Counted from the stretch's first letter, positions 8,373 through 17,496 are shown. The stretch is DNA of 51,454 nucleotides from Synechococcales cyanobacterium GL140_1_metabat_312 (GCA_025351345.1 JANXWB010000003.1:1-51454), one strand, 5' to 3'. Made by a program: numbers and translations. Notes: generated by a model not told the origin, from the letters alone.

Positions 8373-11300
8373 ATGTCTGAAACCATTCCTGAATCTGAAA
8401 ATTCATCAGAAACAAATTCATCAGAAACAACTATAACTACTGGGGTTTGTTTACCTAATAATGCAGTACTAAGGCGATCGGAATCTGCCGACCATCCCTT
8501 GGACAATTTTCTAGACCATGAAATTATTAATGCCTATATTGAACTGACTGGAAGTGTCGAACAAGCTTGGTTAGAAACCTTAAATCAGTTAGGAATCGAT
8601 CTACTCCAGTTCCATCCCCACCATAGTTTCCTGAGCCGTGGCACGGTCAAGGCATTTCGCGAAGCCCTACAACAGTCTTTTGTTCTAGATATACTCCCCG
8701 TGGATGCGGGTGCTAAACCTCAACCGACTGCACCCGAAACAGGAGCACAGAAAGTCTGGATCGTGGTGCAAGGTTCTGGGGAACAAGCGACAACTATCAT
8801 TCAGGAACTCTCGGCCCTACCAGACGTAACGATTGACCCGAATCAGCAAATCGACACTGTAGGGTTCTATTTACGCATTTATGCGATCGTTTCTGCCCAA
8901 GGCCAAGACGCTCTGCTCCATCATCCCAAAGTTCTTGCAGTAGAACCCTACAGCGCTGTCCAGCCAGAGGATGAAGTATCCGGGTTAATCTTGGCAGGGC
9001 AATACGATAGCGCGGGGCATCCCCAGGGTTCCTATCTGCGGTGGTTAGAAGATCATGGATTGAATGGAGAGGGAGTGACAATCGGCATTGTGGATGCAGG
9101 CGTAGATGTATCCCATCCTAGTTTTGCTGGACGGATTAAGGATCTAAACCCCGATCGTAAATCCTGGCACGGTACCTTTGTCGCCGGGCATGCAGCGGGT
9201 TGTTATCTTCAAGAAAAAGATAGAAATCAGTTTATTTATGGGCTAGGTATGGCTCCCAAGGCAGATTTACTCATTCAAGATAATCAATCCATCCCCACGG
9301 CTTTATGTAAAGAAACGGTGACAGCCATCGGGCAATCTGGACAATCCGGATCTGTACAAAATAATTCTTGGGGAGCAGGCACGAAGAATCCCATGGATTA
9401 TGGATCTCAAGAAGCCACTTACGATCGACTCGTCCGCAATGCCAATCCTGACGGAACTGTAGCAAAACCCCTGACCATCTGTTTTTCCGCTGGAAATTCT
9501 GGAGCCAATGGATTAACCCGTCCTAAGGCCGCTAAAAATATCATTGTTACAGGTAATTCAGAAAACTATCGTCCTGAAATCGGCAAAGACCAAAGTGATA
9601 ATATTAATGAGGTCTATACCGGGCCGCGTGGGAGTAGCCATGGGAATTGCGGTGATGGGCGAATTGTGCCGCATTTGGTTGCACCGGGAGAATGGACAGC
9701 ATCTGCCAACTACGATTCTCACCCTGGCGACAAAGAATACATTAGTCCTCAACTTACCTGGGGCAGCGGGACTTCTGCGGCCAGCCCAAAAACAGCCGGA
9801 GCCTGTGCCTTATTAATTCAATGGTGGCGACAGCGCAATCACAATCAAGATCCGTCCCCTGCTTTATTAAAAGCAATGTTGGTCAACGGTGCCGAACCCG
9901 TAATGGGCGCAGGGTTTATTCCCAATAAAATTCAAGGGTGGGGTAGATTAAACCTGGAAAATGTTTTGCGACAGGACATTCGCCGCACCTACGTGGATCA
10001 AACCGTAATACTAAAACAACGCGGAGATCAACAAACCTGGAAAGTGCGCGCCGTGAATCCCAGTTTGCCGATCAAAATTACTCTTTGTTGGGTTGATCCG
10101 CCGGGTGGTTTAGGGACAGGGACGGAAAGTGCATCGGCGATCGTCAATAAACTTGCCCTCCGCGTTGATCTAAGTAGCCAAATTTATCGTGGTAATCAAT
10201 TCCAAAATGGTTGGTCCTATAGTGGCAATAGCAATCGCGAAGGCTGGGATAATCTCCAAAATATTTTTCTAGCCCCTAGCATTGCCACAGGTATCCTAGA
10301 GGTATCTGTCACCGCGTTAGAAATTACCACCAACTGCTTAACAGGAAAGATTGATATTCCGCAACAGGACTTTGCCTTAGTCATTAGTAATAGCGTGGTG
10401 GATAACGGGACCAGTTCAATATTTGTCGGTATTGATTCCAAGGCTCAAACACCGCAGCCTAAACCCGGCCAACCATCCAATCAACCACCCAATCAATCTA
10501 AACTGCTTGGTAGCTATTGGTCCGGACAGAATCACGATCGTAGTGATCTAAACAGTGACTGGTGGCAAACTATGGATCAAACCATTGATCAAGCCAGCGG
10601 CAAACCCACCGTCCCAAATCCATCGACCCAAAAGCCACCGATCCAGCTATCGATCGAAGCCTGGTGGTTACAGGATGATATTGTTTGGTCAAAACCAGAG
10701 AGCGATCGGGTCGCCGTTATGAATCCCGCGATCGTGAAATCTCTCCAGGCCGGAATGACTGTTGTAACAGCAGCGAAATCGCACCAAGTTCTGCTAGCCA
10801 ACAGATTCACACCAGAAACGGAGCGCGAAGGGAAGGACCAAGGATTAGTCGTAATTTCGGACCCTCATTCAGGCGTAAGCGATGAAGCAACGAAAGATAC
10901 AACCTATTTATTACAATCTCCCCTGCCGCTATCCGAGTCCTTGAATAAGCTGATGCAAAGTTGGGAACAATTTGGAGCCTCAATTGATGGGTTTTCTCCA
11001 GAACGTAGGGCGGTGCTGCTTGTGGGTGCAGACACTACCGTTTCACCCGCTGACCTCGTTGCCTTAAGAAGACTAACTCTATTGGGCCAACTTTATTTAG
11101 TCTCCGATGATGCGCGTCTCCTTTCATTTTTAGTGCAGCGGATTTATATCCAAACAAATCTAATTTGTCGATTAGCAAAAGATGCAGGTGGCCTCCCCAC
11201 ATTACTGCGCGATACGCTAATTGAAGCCAGTGGGGGCCAATATCTCGCGATCGCCAAAACACTACAGATCTTAGAAGGCAAATGCCTCAGCTATTGCACA

Positions 11301-12260
11301 TTTGATATCACCAGTTGCGATCGTGCCCTCACCATTCGCCTCCAATTTCCAGCGCAATTTGCCCCACAGGTCGAGCTACATCGTGCGGGTCAAGCCCCAA
11401 TTTTACTGACAGCTGAATTGGCAATTCCGGGAATTCAAACGATCGTAGGTACCGATTTTCTCCAATTTGATTGTCCGGTAGATCCGACTATGGTCGGTAG
11501 CTGGAAATTGCTGTTGCGGCAAGTTGGGGCGGAGGATGTCTGTGGAATTCGGGTTTGGGCTTGGGGTGATTTGGGCATTAATATGATGCAAAAACTACTC
11601 CCACACCAGACTGAAAAACAACCGCTAGAATTCCTAATCACCGTGAGCGGCACAGATGGCACGACCTTCAGCCGCATTCAAGGACAGCCTCGATTAATGT
11701 ATGAGACTGCTGAATTAGCGTCGATCCAAACAGAATCCGATCGATCGATCGACATCACCGCTACAGAATCCCGCAGTGGCGATCGTTTCCCCACCAATGA
11801 AGCCAGTCGAGATGTTCAAGCCAGGGAACTAGGTACGGTGCTAAGCATTTCGCCGCCAACGACGGGCGCTGTTGCTCTGGACATACCGCTATGGGTAGAA
11901 GGCATCGATCCAAAGGGCTATCGATTTACTCGATTAATCCGCTATAGCCTGCTTCATCTAGAACCCCGATCGCAATGGCGACAACGTTTGCATAAAGATT
12001 TACAGGAAGGTTTACAGGACGTTAGCGAGCTACCCTCCATGCCATTACTAATGCCTGCGAGCATCATTGAAGTGGTGCAAGAGGCGGGTGAAATTGTTGG
12101 CTTGAAGTTGCAACGGGGCGATCGCATTCGTTCAGTTTTAGTCACATCCGCCGTACTCAAGCGTCAGCTAACCTGGCTCCAAACGACTTTAATCGGGCAA
12201 CCCTGGCTTGTGGCAGTTCTGGGGCAAGAATTATATGGACTATATCGCTACTTGAAATAG
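8373..12260 (+). CDS. Giant cytoplasmic subtilisin-like (S8) serine protease, 1295 aa
   Basis: Residues 50-200 hold two propeptide-like alpha/beta units (50-111 and 127-193). The S8 domain spans about 230-540 with a complete catalytic set: Asp241 in 'IVDAGVD', His266 in 'WHGTFVAGH', oxyanion Asn375 in 'FSAGNSG', and Ser468 in 'GSGTSAASP'. A beta-sandwich similar to those trailing many S8 proteases follows (about 541-675, 'ITLCWVDPPGG'). A Pro/Gln/Asn/Ser linker (688-756) leads to an unrecognised region: about 757-960 looks alpha/beta (Rossmann or vWA-like, 'AVLLVGADTTVSPADL'), 970-1195 is beta-rich, and a small terminal domain covers about 1225-1295. There is no signal peptide, which is unusual for this family and points to action inside the cell. 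The weakly preceded ATG at 8373 is the only good start. Context suggests it processes or is controlled by the beta proteins; its substrate is unknown. Confidence 0.85.
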   Translation: MSETIPESENSSETNSSETTITTGVCLPNNAVLRRSESADHPLDNFLDHEIINAYIELTGSVEQAWLETLNQLGIDLLQFHPHHSFLSRGTVKAFREALQQSFVLDILPVDAGAKPQPTAPETGAQKVWIVVQGSGEQATTIIQELSALPDVTIDPNQQIDTVGFYLRIYAIVSAQGQDALLHHPKVLAVEPYSAVQPEDEVSGLILAGQYDSAGHPQGSYLRWLEDHGLNGEGVTIGIVDAGVDVSHPSFAGRIKDLNPDRKSWHGTFVAGHAAGCYLQEKDRNQFIYGLGMAPKADLLIQDNQSIPTALCKETVTAIGQSGQSGSVQNNSWGAGTKNPMDYGSQEATYDRLVRNANPDGTVAKPLTICFSAGNSGANGLTRPKAAKNIIVTGNSENYRPEIGKDQSDNINEVYTGPRGSSHGNCGDGRIVPHLVAPGEWTASANYDSHPGDKEYISPQLTWGSGTSAASPKTAGACALLIQWWRQRNHNQDPSPALLKAMLVNGAEPVMGAGFIPNKIQGWGRLNLENVLRQDIRRTYVDQTVILKQRGDQQTWKVRAVNPSLPIKITLCWVDPPGGLGTGTESASAIVNKLALRVDLSSQIYRGNQFQNGWSYSGNSNREGWDNLQNIFLAPSIATGILEVSVTALEITTNCLTGKIDIPQQDFALVISNSVVDNGTSSIFVGIDSKAQTPQPKPGQPSNQPPNQSKLLGSYWSGQNHDRSDLNSDWWQTMDQTIDQASGKPTVPNPSTQKPPIQLSIEAWWLQDDIVWSKPESDRVAVMNPAIVKSLQAGMTVVTAAKSHQVLLANRFTPETEREGKDQGLVVISDPHSGVSDEATKDTTYLLQSPLPLSESLNKLMQSWEQFGASIDGFSPERRAVLLVGADTTVSPADLVALRRLTLLGQLYLVSDDARLLSFLVQRIYIQTNLICRLAKDAGGLPTLLRDTLIEASGGQYLAIAKTLQILEGKCLSYCTFDITSCDRALTIRLQFPAQFAPQVELHRAGQAPILLTAELAIPGIQTIVGTDFLQFDCPVDPTMVGSWKLLLRQVGAEDVCGIRVWAWGDLGINMMQKLLPHQTEKQPLEFLITVSGTDGTTFSRIQGQPRLMYETAELASIQTESDRSIDITATESRSGDRFPTNEASRDVQARELGTVLSISPPTTGAVALDIPLWVEGIDPKGYRFTRLIRYSLLHLEPRSQWRQRLHKDLQEGLQDVSELPSMPLLMPASIIEVVQEAGEIVGLKLQRGDRIRSVLVTSAVLKRQLTWLQTTLIGQPWLVAVLGQELYGLYRYLK

Positions 12261-12293
12261 AACGTTTTCAATAGAACATTTCAACAATAAATT

Positions 12294-12299
12294 AGGAGG
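12294..12299 (+). promoter_or_regulatory. Strong ribosome binding site deciding the start of the fourth operon gene
   Basis: AGGAGG lies five bases before ATG 12305, eight bases before ATG 12308 and fourteen before ATG 12314. The second ATG has the best spacing. It is the strongest RBS of the four operon genes and implies high, independent translation. Confidence 0.7.
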
Positions 12300-12304
12300 C
12301 TTGA

Positions 12305-14212
12305 ATGATGTTGATGAATAACACTATCAGCGAAACTGAATGGATTGCCTACTTAGAAGAAAATCTCACATCACCTATTAGCATTACTCCTGAAGGCGAT
12401 CGGAACGAAATGATCTTCAGGGGGAATATTTCTCCGATCGCGCGGGTTTTGCCAATGCCACCGATACTTAGCAAACCCGTTGTTGAAGTTGCAACGTTAC
12501 CGATTTCATCGGGTCTAGCCTTAAAGGATCAATTTCGGGATGGGATTATCGATCGAGTATTAGTCGCTGAAGTGAGTGCTACTAATCTTTCAAAATCTCA
12601 GCTTGCCATTAAGGCCAAGCCCGAATGGGCCATATCTGCCCAGCAGGTGTATCGCCAAGTTCCGCCTGTGCCAATGTTAAGCGATCCCCAGAGAGTTGGT
12701 GATTTTTTTCTCTGGTCCGATCCTCAGGAGGATTCTATTGAAATCGAGTTACCTGAGAGATTCGCCATTCAGTTAGACCATCGGGTTAAACCCCTGCCAA
12801 GTCCTATTTTGATTGATGAACGCATAAAGTTCAATCGAATTGATATCACCAAGCCAGTATTCCATCCTGCATTAATGCAGAGCGTAGGACTGAATTCGCT
12901 GGCTATAAATAGAATCGATCGAGTCCCGAAAGATCTACAGATCTCTATCCAAGAATTGGGAATAAAGCGTGCCCGGATTAAAGTACGCCGAGCATTTTTT
13001 GCGACAGTTATGCCAGAAGTACAGTCCTTCCATCTGACGATTCGCCAAGGTATCACAAATTTAGAAACCACTGGAACTGCCTTAATCACGATTAGTTTAT
13101 ACGCCCAACAGTCAGACACAATTCTAGAAAAGCATCGTTTAGAATGGACCGATGCGCTTGCTGCCGAAGGATACGGGTCTCGGCTGTGGAAATTTCTGCC
13201 TGTAAATTTACAAAGACTGGAAGCAGTCTTGGATATTGACCCGCAGCAATTACGATCGCCTGTCCAAGTGTCAGTCAATTCGGGTGCTGGAACTGCGACG
13301 TTTATAGTGGAACTCTCGACGATCGGTGCCCAAGTTTGGAGACAGGGATTAGAAACCCGCCAGATCGATCAAATTATCGGTATTGCCAGATTCACAGCAA
13401 AATTCTATGCCCGCACTGATGGAGGCTTGCAAATTCGAGAACAGCCGTTTGTTGCAAATTTAGCGACGCTGCTGTCCAACTGTGGTCCAGAGCATATGGA
13501 TATCCTTAGCCCAACCCTAGCGTTAAGTACTTCTCTCATTGTCCAAAGCCATGCCTTTGTAGATTCTGTGGCATTAACCTGGCAACCTAAACAGGGCGGC
13601 GAAATGATTCAGCGAAACTTTCCTGGAAATGAGGGTGGAACACTGATGGGTGTAATTTTGACTGATAATTTAACTACTGCCGAGGTGGCTTGGACGGCTC
13701 AGGTGAAATATCGATTACCCAGTTGGTCTATTGCGATCGAGCAAGGCAAACTTTCGTTAGATAACCCAACGGAAATTATTAAACCTGGCTCCAGTGAATG
13801 GATTCGAGAATATACAATTTACACAGTATTCATGGCTAGCCCAACCCAATTGGCGACTAATCTAGCGGAGTTTGAAGATATTGAAGTTGAAGCAACCTTA
13901 AGCTTCAGTGCTAGTTATTTAACCTTGCCACTTTCGACTAGGTTCCAAGCTAGACATTTAGACATTACAGAGGTGCTCTTTCCGGTGATCCCTCAACAAG
14001 CGCCTAGCCAAGTAGGCATTTCTGTCGTAACACGCTCTACGTCTAGCGGTATTGTCTTGGCTTCTATGCAGCGAGTTTTACAGATAGAGGAACAGTTGCT
14101 TAATCTCAAAATTTTCCGCGATGGACAGATTGATGTCCGCACTAGCACTGATCCAATCGCTGAGAGTTCGATCGATGGTGGCCTATTTGAACTGTTAGGC
14201 CAATTGAAATAA
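12305..14212 (+). CDS. Large beta-rich protein of the undescribed operon, about 635 aa
   Basis: No named family recognised. Residues 1-125 are private to this protein. From there it is co-linear with the 6226 product: 'FLWSDPQEDSIEI' (135-147), a private insert (about 165-245), 'TGTALITISL' (256-265), 'KFLPV' (296-300), 'VELSTIGAQVW' (335-345). The A module follows (about 408-510; 'DSVALTW' 420-426, 'VKYRLPSWSIAI' 467-478), then the B module (about 522-612). It ends shortly after with 'GGLFELLGQLK'. It lacks the small C-terminal domain of the 6226 product. No signal peptide or membrane segment is present. It is the last gene of the set, 44 bases after the protease. The true start may be ATG 12308. 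Function unknown; paralogy to its neighbours is the firm statement. Confidence 0.75.
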   Translation: MMLMNNTISETEWIAYLEENLTSPISITPEGDRNEMIFRGNISPIARVLPMPPILSKPVVEVATLPISSGLALKDQFRDGIIDRVLVAEVSATNLSKSQLAIKAKPEWAISAQQVYRQVPPVPMLSDPQRVGDFFLWSDPQEDSIEIELPERFAIQLDHRVKPLPSPILIDERIKFNRIDITKPVFHPALMQSVGLNSLAINRIDRVPKDLQISIQELGIKRARIKVRRAFFATVMPEVQSFHLTIRQGITNLETTGTALITISLYAQQSDTILEKHRLEWTDALAAEGYGSRLWKFLPVNLQRLEAVLDIDPQQLRSPVQVSVNSGAGTATFIVELSTIGAQVWRQGLETRQIDQIIGIARFTAKFYARTDGGLQIREQPFVANLATLLSNCGPEHMDILSPTLALSTSLIVQSHAFVDSVALTWQPKQGGEMIQRNFPGNEGGTLMGVILTDNLTTAEVAWTAQVKYRLPSWSIAIEQGKLSLDNPTEIIKPGSSEWIREYTIYTVFMASPTQLATNLAEFEDIEVEATLSFSASYLTLPLSTRFQARHLDITEVLFPVIPQQAPSQVGISVVTRSTSSGIVLASMQRVLQIEEQLLNLKIFRDGQIDVRTSTDPIAESSIDGGLFELLGQLK

Positions 14213-14380
14213 CGCACAACTCCGATCGCCAATAATGTCACTTCCCACAGCAAACACAACTTCCTACATCGTTGCTAGACCAAAGATTCCCAAATCAATT
14301 ACAGCCGATTTAATGACCATAGCCCTAATGATTCTACTTATATTTATACTCATATTTATATTGTGTGACTATCAGATCAA

Positions 14381-15511
14381 TTAGGCTGCGAGATGACAAT
14401 GACAGTCTGGCTTTTCAATTAGGGAAGCCACAATTGCATTCAAGGCAGTTGCAGCCAAGAGTCCGCCCCCCAGAGTGCCAGCAATGGTGATGTAAGGAAG
14501 GCCGGACCGCATGAGTCGCCGCTTAGCAGCAGGTGCATGGCTAAACCCGATCGGCATCCCAACCACGAGGGCCGGACGAATGGCATGTTGCTCTACAGCA
14601 TCGCAGACGGCTAGCAGTACTGATGGCGCATAACCCACGACGAGAATACAGCGATCGGGAATAGTGTCTAATTGCTGCTGCCAATTGGAATGCTGCCAAA
14701 ACTGTTGCTCTGCCTCTGCTGCGCTGGATATATGATCATTTTTGATCAGGGTTTGAGTGATGCAATTTAGGTGGGCAAGTCGCGTTTGGTCAAGGACAGC
14801 GGCTACTGCTGGAACATCAGCCACAATGGTACAACCGGATTGCAGTGCGGAACGTCCAGCGGCGATCGCCTGATGCCCCAATTTCACAAACGGAACAAGG
14901 CTGACATCTCCGCAGGCCAGCACCAATTGAGTCAGCAAATCTATTTCGATTTCTGAACGATCGGAGAGATTTGGCAATAATTGTTGTAGAGACTCATTAA
15001 AGGACTCAGGGTGAGAATGAACAGCCGCGTCCAATCCATCCCAAAGCTTGTCAAGATGCTCGAATCCAACCTGGGCCAATGTATCTAGGCAATTGATTTG
15101 GGCAATCGTACTCGCCTGCACCTCCTGGCAGAATGGGTCACGACCGAGTAGCCCTTCCAGTGCGGTTGCCGTCTGGCGCAGATGCATGATTTTCTGGATG
15201 ACGATCTGATAGTGCTGCTGTAATTGCGAAATCAGTGCCGAATTCGGGTCAGGGTCAGAGGCCGTATCAAGCAGTTTCTGAATATGGGAAATCTGAAAGC
15301 CCTGCTGCTTGAGTGCCACAATCCGCTGTAATCGCTGGACATCGAAATCACTATAGAGACGGTAGTTTCCGTTCGATCTAGGAGGCTGAGGAAGTAACCC
15401 TAATTGATGGTAGTGCCGTACCATTCGAGGGGTGACGCCACCGCCAACCGATTCTGTCAGAGCTTTTATGGTGAGCGTTGGGATGGCCATGGTTACAGGA
15501 GAGGAAGGCAT
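14381..15511 (-). CDS. coaR: CoaR-type cobalt-responsive MerR regulator with precorrin-8X methylmutase-like domain
   Basis: Residues 8-80 form a MerR winged helix ('TPRMVRHYHQLGLL', 'YSDFDVQRLQRI'), followed by a helical linker and a precorrin-isomerase (CbiC/CobH) domain at about 165-365 ('ALVVGMPIGFSHAPAAKR', 'GTLGGGLLAATALNAIV'). The C-terminus carries Cys370-His371-Cys372, the metal-binding C-H-C described for Synechocystis CoaR. In the enzyme motif V/I-H-A-T/C-G-D the catalytic His is Leu198 here (VLACGD), so the domain should sense rather than isomerise. It is divergent from coaT, and the shared 62-bp gap holds a MerR-type operator. Cobalt binding would untwist that promoter and activate the exporter. 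The start may also be the in-frame ATG at 15490, which opens directly on the conserved HTH. Confidence 0.92.
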   Translation of the reverse strand: MPSSPVTMAIPTLTIKALTESVGGGVTPRMVRHYHQLGLLPQPPRSNGNYRLYSDFDVQRLQRIVALKQQGFQISHIQKLLDTASDPDPNSALISQLQQHYQIVIQKIMHLRQTATALEGLLGRDPFCQEVQASTIAQINCLDTLAQVGFEHLDKLWDGLDAAVHSHPESFNESLQQLLPNLSDRSEIEIDLLTQLVLACGDVSLVPFVKLGHQAIAAGRSALQSGCTIVADVPAVAAVLDQTRLAHLNCITQTLIKNDHISSAAEAEQQFWQHSNWQQQLDTIPDRCILVVGYAPSVLLAVCDAVEQHAIRPALVVGMPIGFSHAPAAKRRLMRSGLPYITIAGTLGGGLLAATALNAIVASLIEKPDCHCHLAA

Positions 15512-15515
15512 TTAC

Positions 15516-15547
15516 TTGACCTTAACACTGATGTCAAGGTTTAGACT
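15516..15547 (+). promoter_or_regulatory. coaT promoter and CoaR operator
   Basis: A -35 TTGACC (15516-15521) and a -10 TAGACT (15542-15547) are separated by a long 20-bp spacer, the hallmark of MerR-activated promoters. An imperfect dyad, CCTTAACA-ctga-TGTCAAGG (15520-15539, 7 of 8 pairs), fills the spacer. The layout matches what is known for the Synechocystis coaT operator. The coaT ATG at 15574 lies about 26 bases after the -10. Confidence 0.85.
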
Positions 15548-15573
15548 GCAAGGACTACCCTAGTCCTACCCCA

Positions 15574-17481
15574 ATGAAATCTACCTTAAGCCGATTACCT
15601 CTGACCTCCGATGCGATCGCGGCTATGGTCTGCGCTATCTGCGTCATCCTGGGTGCCGTCGCGCTACACCTGCAATGGCTAGGCGTTGCCTTACTGGTGC
15701 TGCCTGCGGGCTATGTGATCGGCGGATACCAGAGTGCTCGTGAGGGAATAACGACCCTGTTTAAAGAGCGTGAATTAGACGTGGACTTGCTGATGATCGT
15801 AGCGGCACTAGGCGCAGCGCTGCTAGGACTATGGCAACACGACTACAGCTTTATCCTAGATGGGGCCTTATTAATTTTGATTTTTGCTGTTAGCGGAGCC
15901 ATGGAAAGTTATGCCATGGACCGTACTGAGCGCAGCATTCGAGGTCTGATGAGCCTCACCCCAGATACCGCGAGAATTCTAGTTAATGGGCAGGAAGAGT
16001 GGGTATCGGTTACGCAGCTACAGTTAGGCGATCGTATTCTGGTCAAACCAGGAGAGCGCATTCCTACGGATAGCCTGGTGCAGGCGGGTAAAACGACGAT
16101 CGATGAAGGTCCAATTACGGGAGAATCGATGCCCATAGACAAAACAATAGGGGATTTAGTGTTTGCAGGGACGCTGAATGGCAACGGAGTTTTGACCCTG
16201 GAGGTTCATCAGCCCCCGGCTAGCAGCTTGATTCAGCGAGTGATTCAACTAGTGGAGCAGGCCCAAACCGAAACCCCGCCCTCCCAGCAATTTGTTGAGC
16301 GCTTTGAGCGAGTTTATGCCAGGGCGATCGTGATTTTGGGGCTGTTGCTGCTGATTCTGCCACCCTTCTGGCTCGGTTGGAGTTGGGAAACTACCATTTA
16401 TCGAGCTTTAATTTTTCTGGTGGTTGCCTCGCCCTGTGCCCTGATGGCGGCAATCATGCCCACGTTACTTTCAGGAATCGCCAACGGCGCTCGCCAAGGT
16501 ATTTTATTTAAAACAGGGGCACAACTAGAATTAATGGGTAGGGCGCAGGCTATCGCCTTTGACAAAACGGGGACGCTGACAATGGGTCAACCTCGGGTTT
16601 ATCAAGTGATTGCGGCACCAGGATTTTCAGAGTCCGCAGTGCTCACGCTGGCAGCAGCACTAGAATTTTATTCAGAACACCCGATCGGGCAAGCCATTAC
16701 TAAGTATGCTCAAGAGCTGGGCGACCCAATCCCCGATGCAGCTAGTATTCAAGCCGATCCCGGACAAGGGATTCACGGATTAGTATCTGGTCTGCCTACC
16801 TTAGTCGGTCGTCAGAGTTTTGTGAGATCTCAGGTTTATGATCTGCCAGATCAATTGATGGCAGTGAACGATCGCCTAGAATACGAAGGAAAGACGATTG
16901 CTTGGGTGGCACAAGCCGGGGCAATATTGGGGTTGATTGCTATTGCGGACACCGTGCGTCCTGAAGCCATGGATGCGATCGCCCAGCTTAGAACATTAGG
17001 CATTGAACACATTGTGATGCTGACGGGAGATAATGTGCATACTGCTGAGCAAATTGCTCAAGTCGTAGGGATCGATCGAGTCTATGCCGAACTCTTGCCG
17101 GAAGATAAACTTCGTGTCATAAAGCAGCTCCAGCAGACGTACCAAACAGTGATCATGGTGGGAGATGGCATTAATGATGCACCAGCTATGGCTCAATCAT
17201 CAGTTGGTATTGCTATGGGAGCAGCGGGCAGTGATTTGGCCCTACAAACCGCAGATGTCGTTCTAATGTCCGATCGACTTGACAAGATCGCCGTGGCCAT
17301 TCGTTTAGGTCGTCGTGCTCAATCGATTATTAAGCAGAATATCCTGTTTTCGATTGGAATTATGGGTTTGCTATTGGTCTTCAATTTTGTCGGTAATATT
17401 ACGCTTCCTTTTGGTGTGATTGGGCATGAGGGATCGACTATTCTTGTGATTCTCAGTGGTCTCAGACTGCTTAAAAGATAA
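15574..17481 (+). CDS. coaT: CoaT-type P1B-4 cobalt-exporting ATPase
   Basis: A 635-aa heavy-metal P-type ATPase that pumps cobalt (possibly zinc) out of the cytosol. Visible motifs are TGES (182-185) in the actuator domain, SPC (286-288) in the transport helix, DKTGT with the phosphorylated Asp330, HP (369-370) in the nucleotide-binding domain, GDGIND (530-535) in the hinge, and HEGST (618-622) in the last transmembrane helix. SPC plus HEG-x-T defines the P1B-4 cobalt group. No N-terminal HMA metal-binding domain is present, which is usual for that group. It is transcribed divergently from coaR through a CoaR-type operator, so it should be cobalt-induced. The ATG has no clear Shine-Dalgarno sequence, and an intrinsic terminator begins inside its last codons. 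Confidence 0.92.
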   Translation: MKSTLSRLPLTSDAIAAMVCAICVILGAVALHLQWLGVALLVLPAGYVIGGYQSAREGITTLFKERELDVDLLMIVAALGAALLGLWQHDYSFILDGALLILIFAVSGAMESYAMDRTERSIRGLMSLTPDTARILVNGQEEWVSVTQLQLGDRILVKPGERIPTDSLVQAGKTTIDEGPITGESMPIDKTIGDLVFAGTLNGNGVLTLEVHQPPASSLIQRVIQLVEQAQTETPPSQQFVERFERVYARAIVILGLLLLILPPFWLGWSWETTIYRALIFLVVASPCALMAAIMPTLLSGIANGARQGILFKTGAQLELMGRAQAIAFDKTGTLTMGQPRVYQVIAAPGFSESAVLTLAAALEFYSEHPIGQAITKYAQELGDPIPDAASIQADPGQGIHGLVSGLPTLVGRQSFVRSQVYDLPDQLMAVNDRLEYEGKTIAWVAQAGAILGLIAIADTVRPEAMDAIAQLRTLGIEHIVMLTGDNVHTAEQIAQVVGIDRVYAELLPEDKLRVIKQLQQTYQTVIMVGDGINDAPAMAQSSVGIAMGAAGSDLALQTADVVLMSDRLDKIAVAIRLGRRAQSIIKQNILFSIGIMGLLLVFNFVGNITLPFGVIGHEGSTILVILSGLRLLKR

Positions 17482-17496
17482 TTAAAGCAGTTTTTT
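17466..17496 (+). terminator. Intrinsic terminator of coaT
   Basis: ACTGCTT (17466-17472) pairs with AAGCAGT (17485-17491) and is followed by T residues to 17496. The left arm lies inside the last coaT codons and the stop codon is in the loop, an economical overlap. Confidence 0.8.

Noticed and set aside
12769-13278. 169-codon open frame on the minus strand opposite the 635-aa beta protein
   Set aside because: Composition rich in Ser/Arg/Ile with no domain pattern, antisense to a gene with paralogy support.
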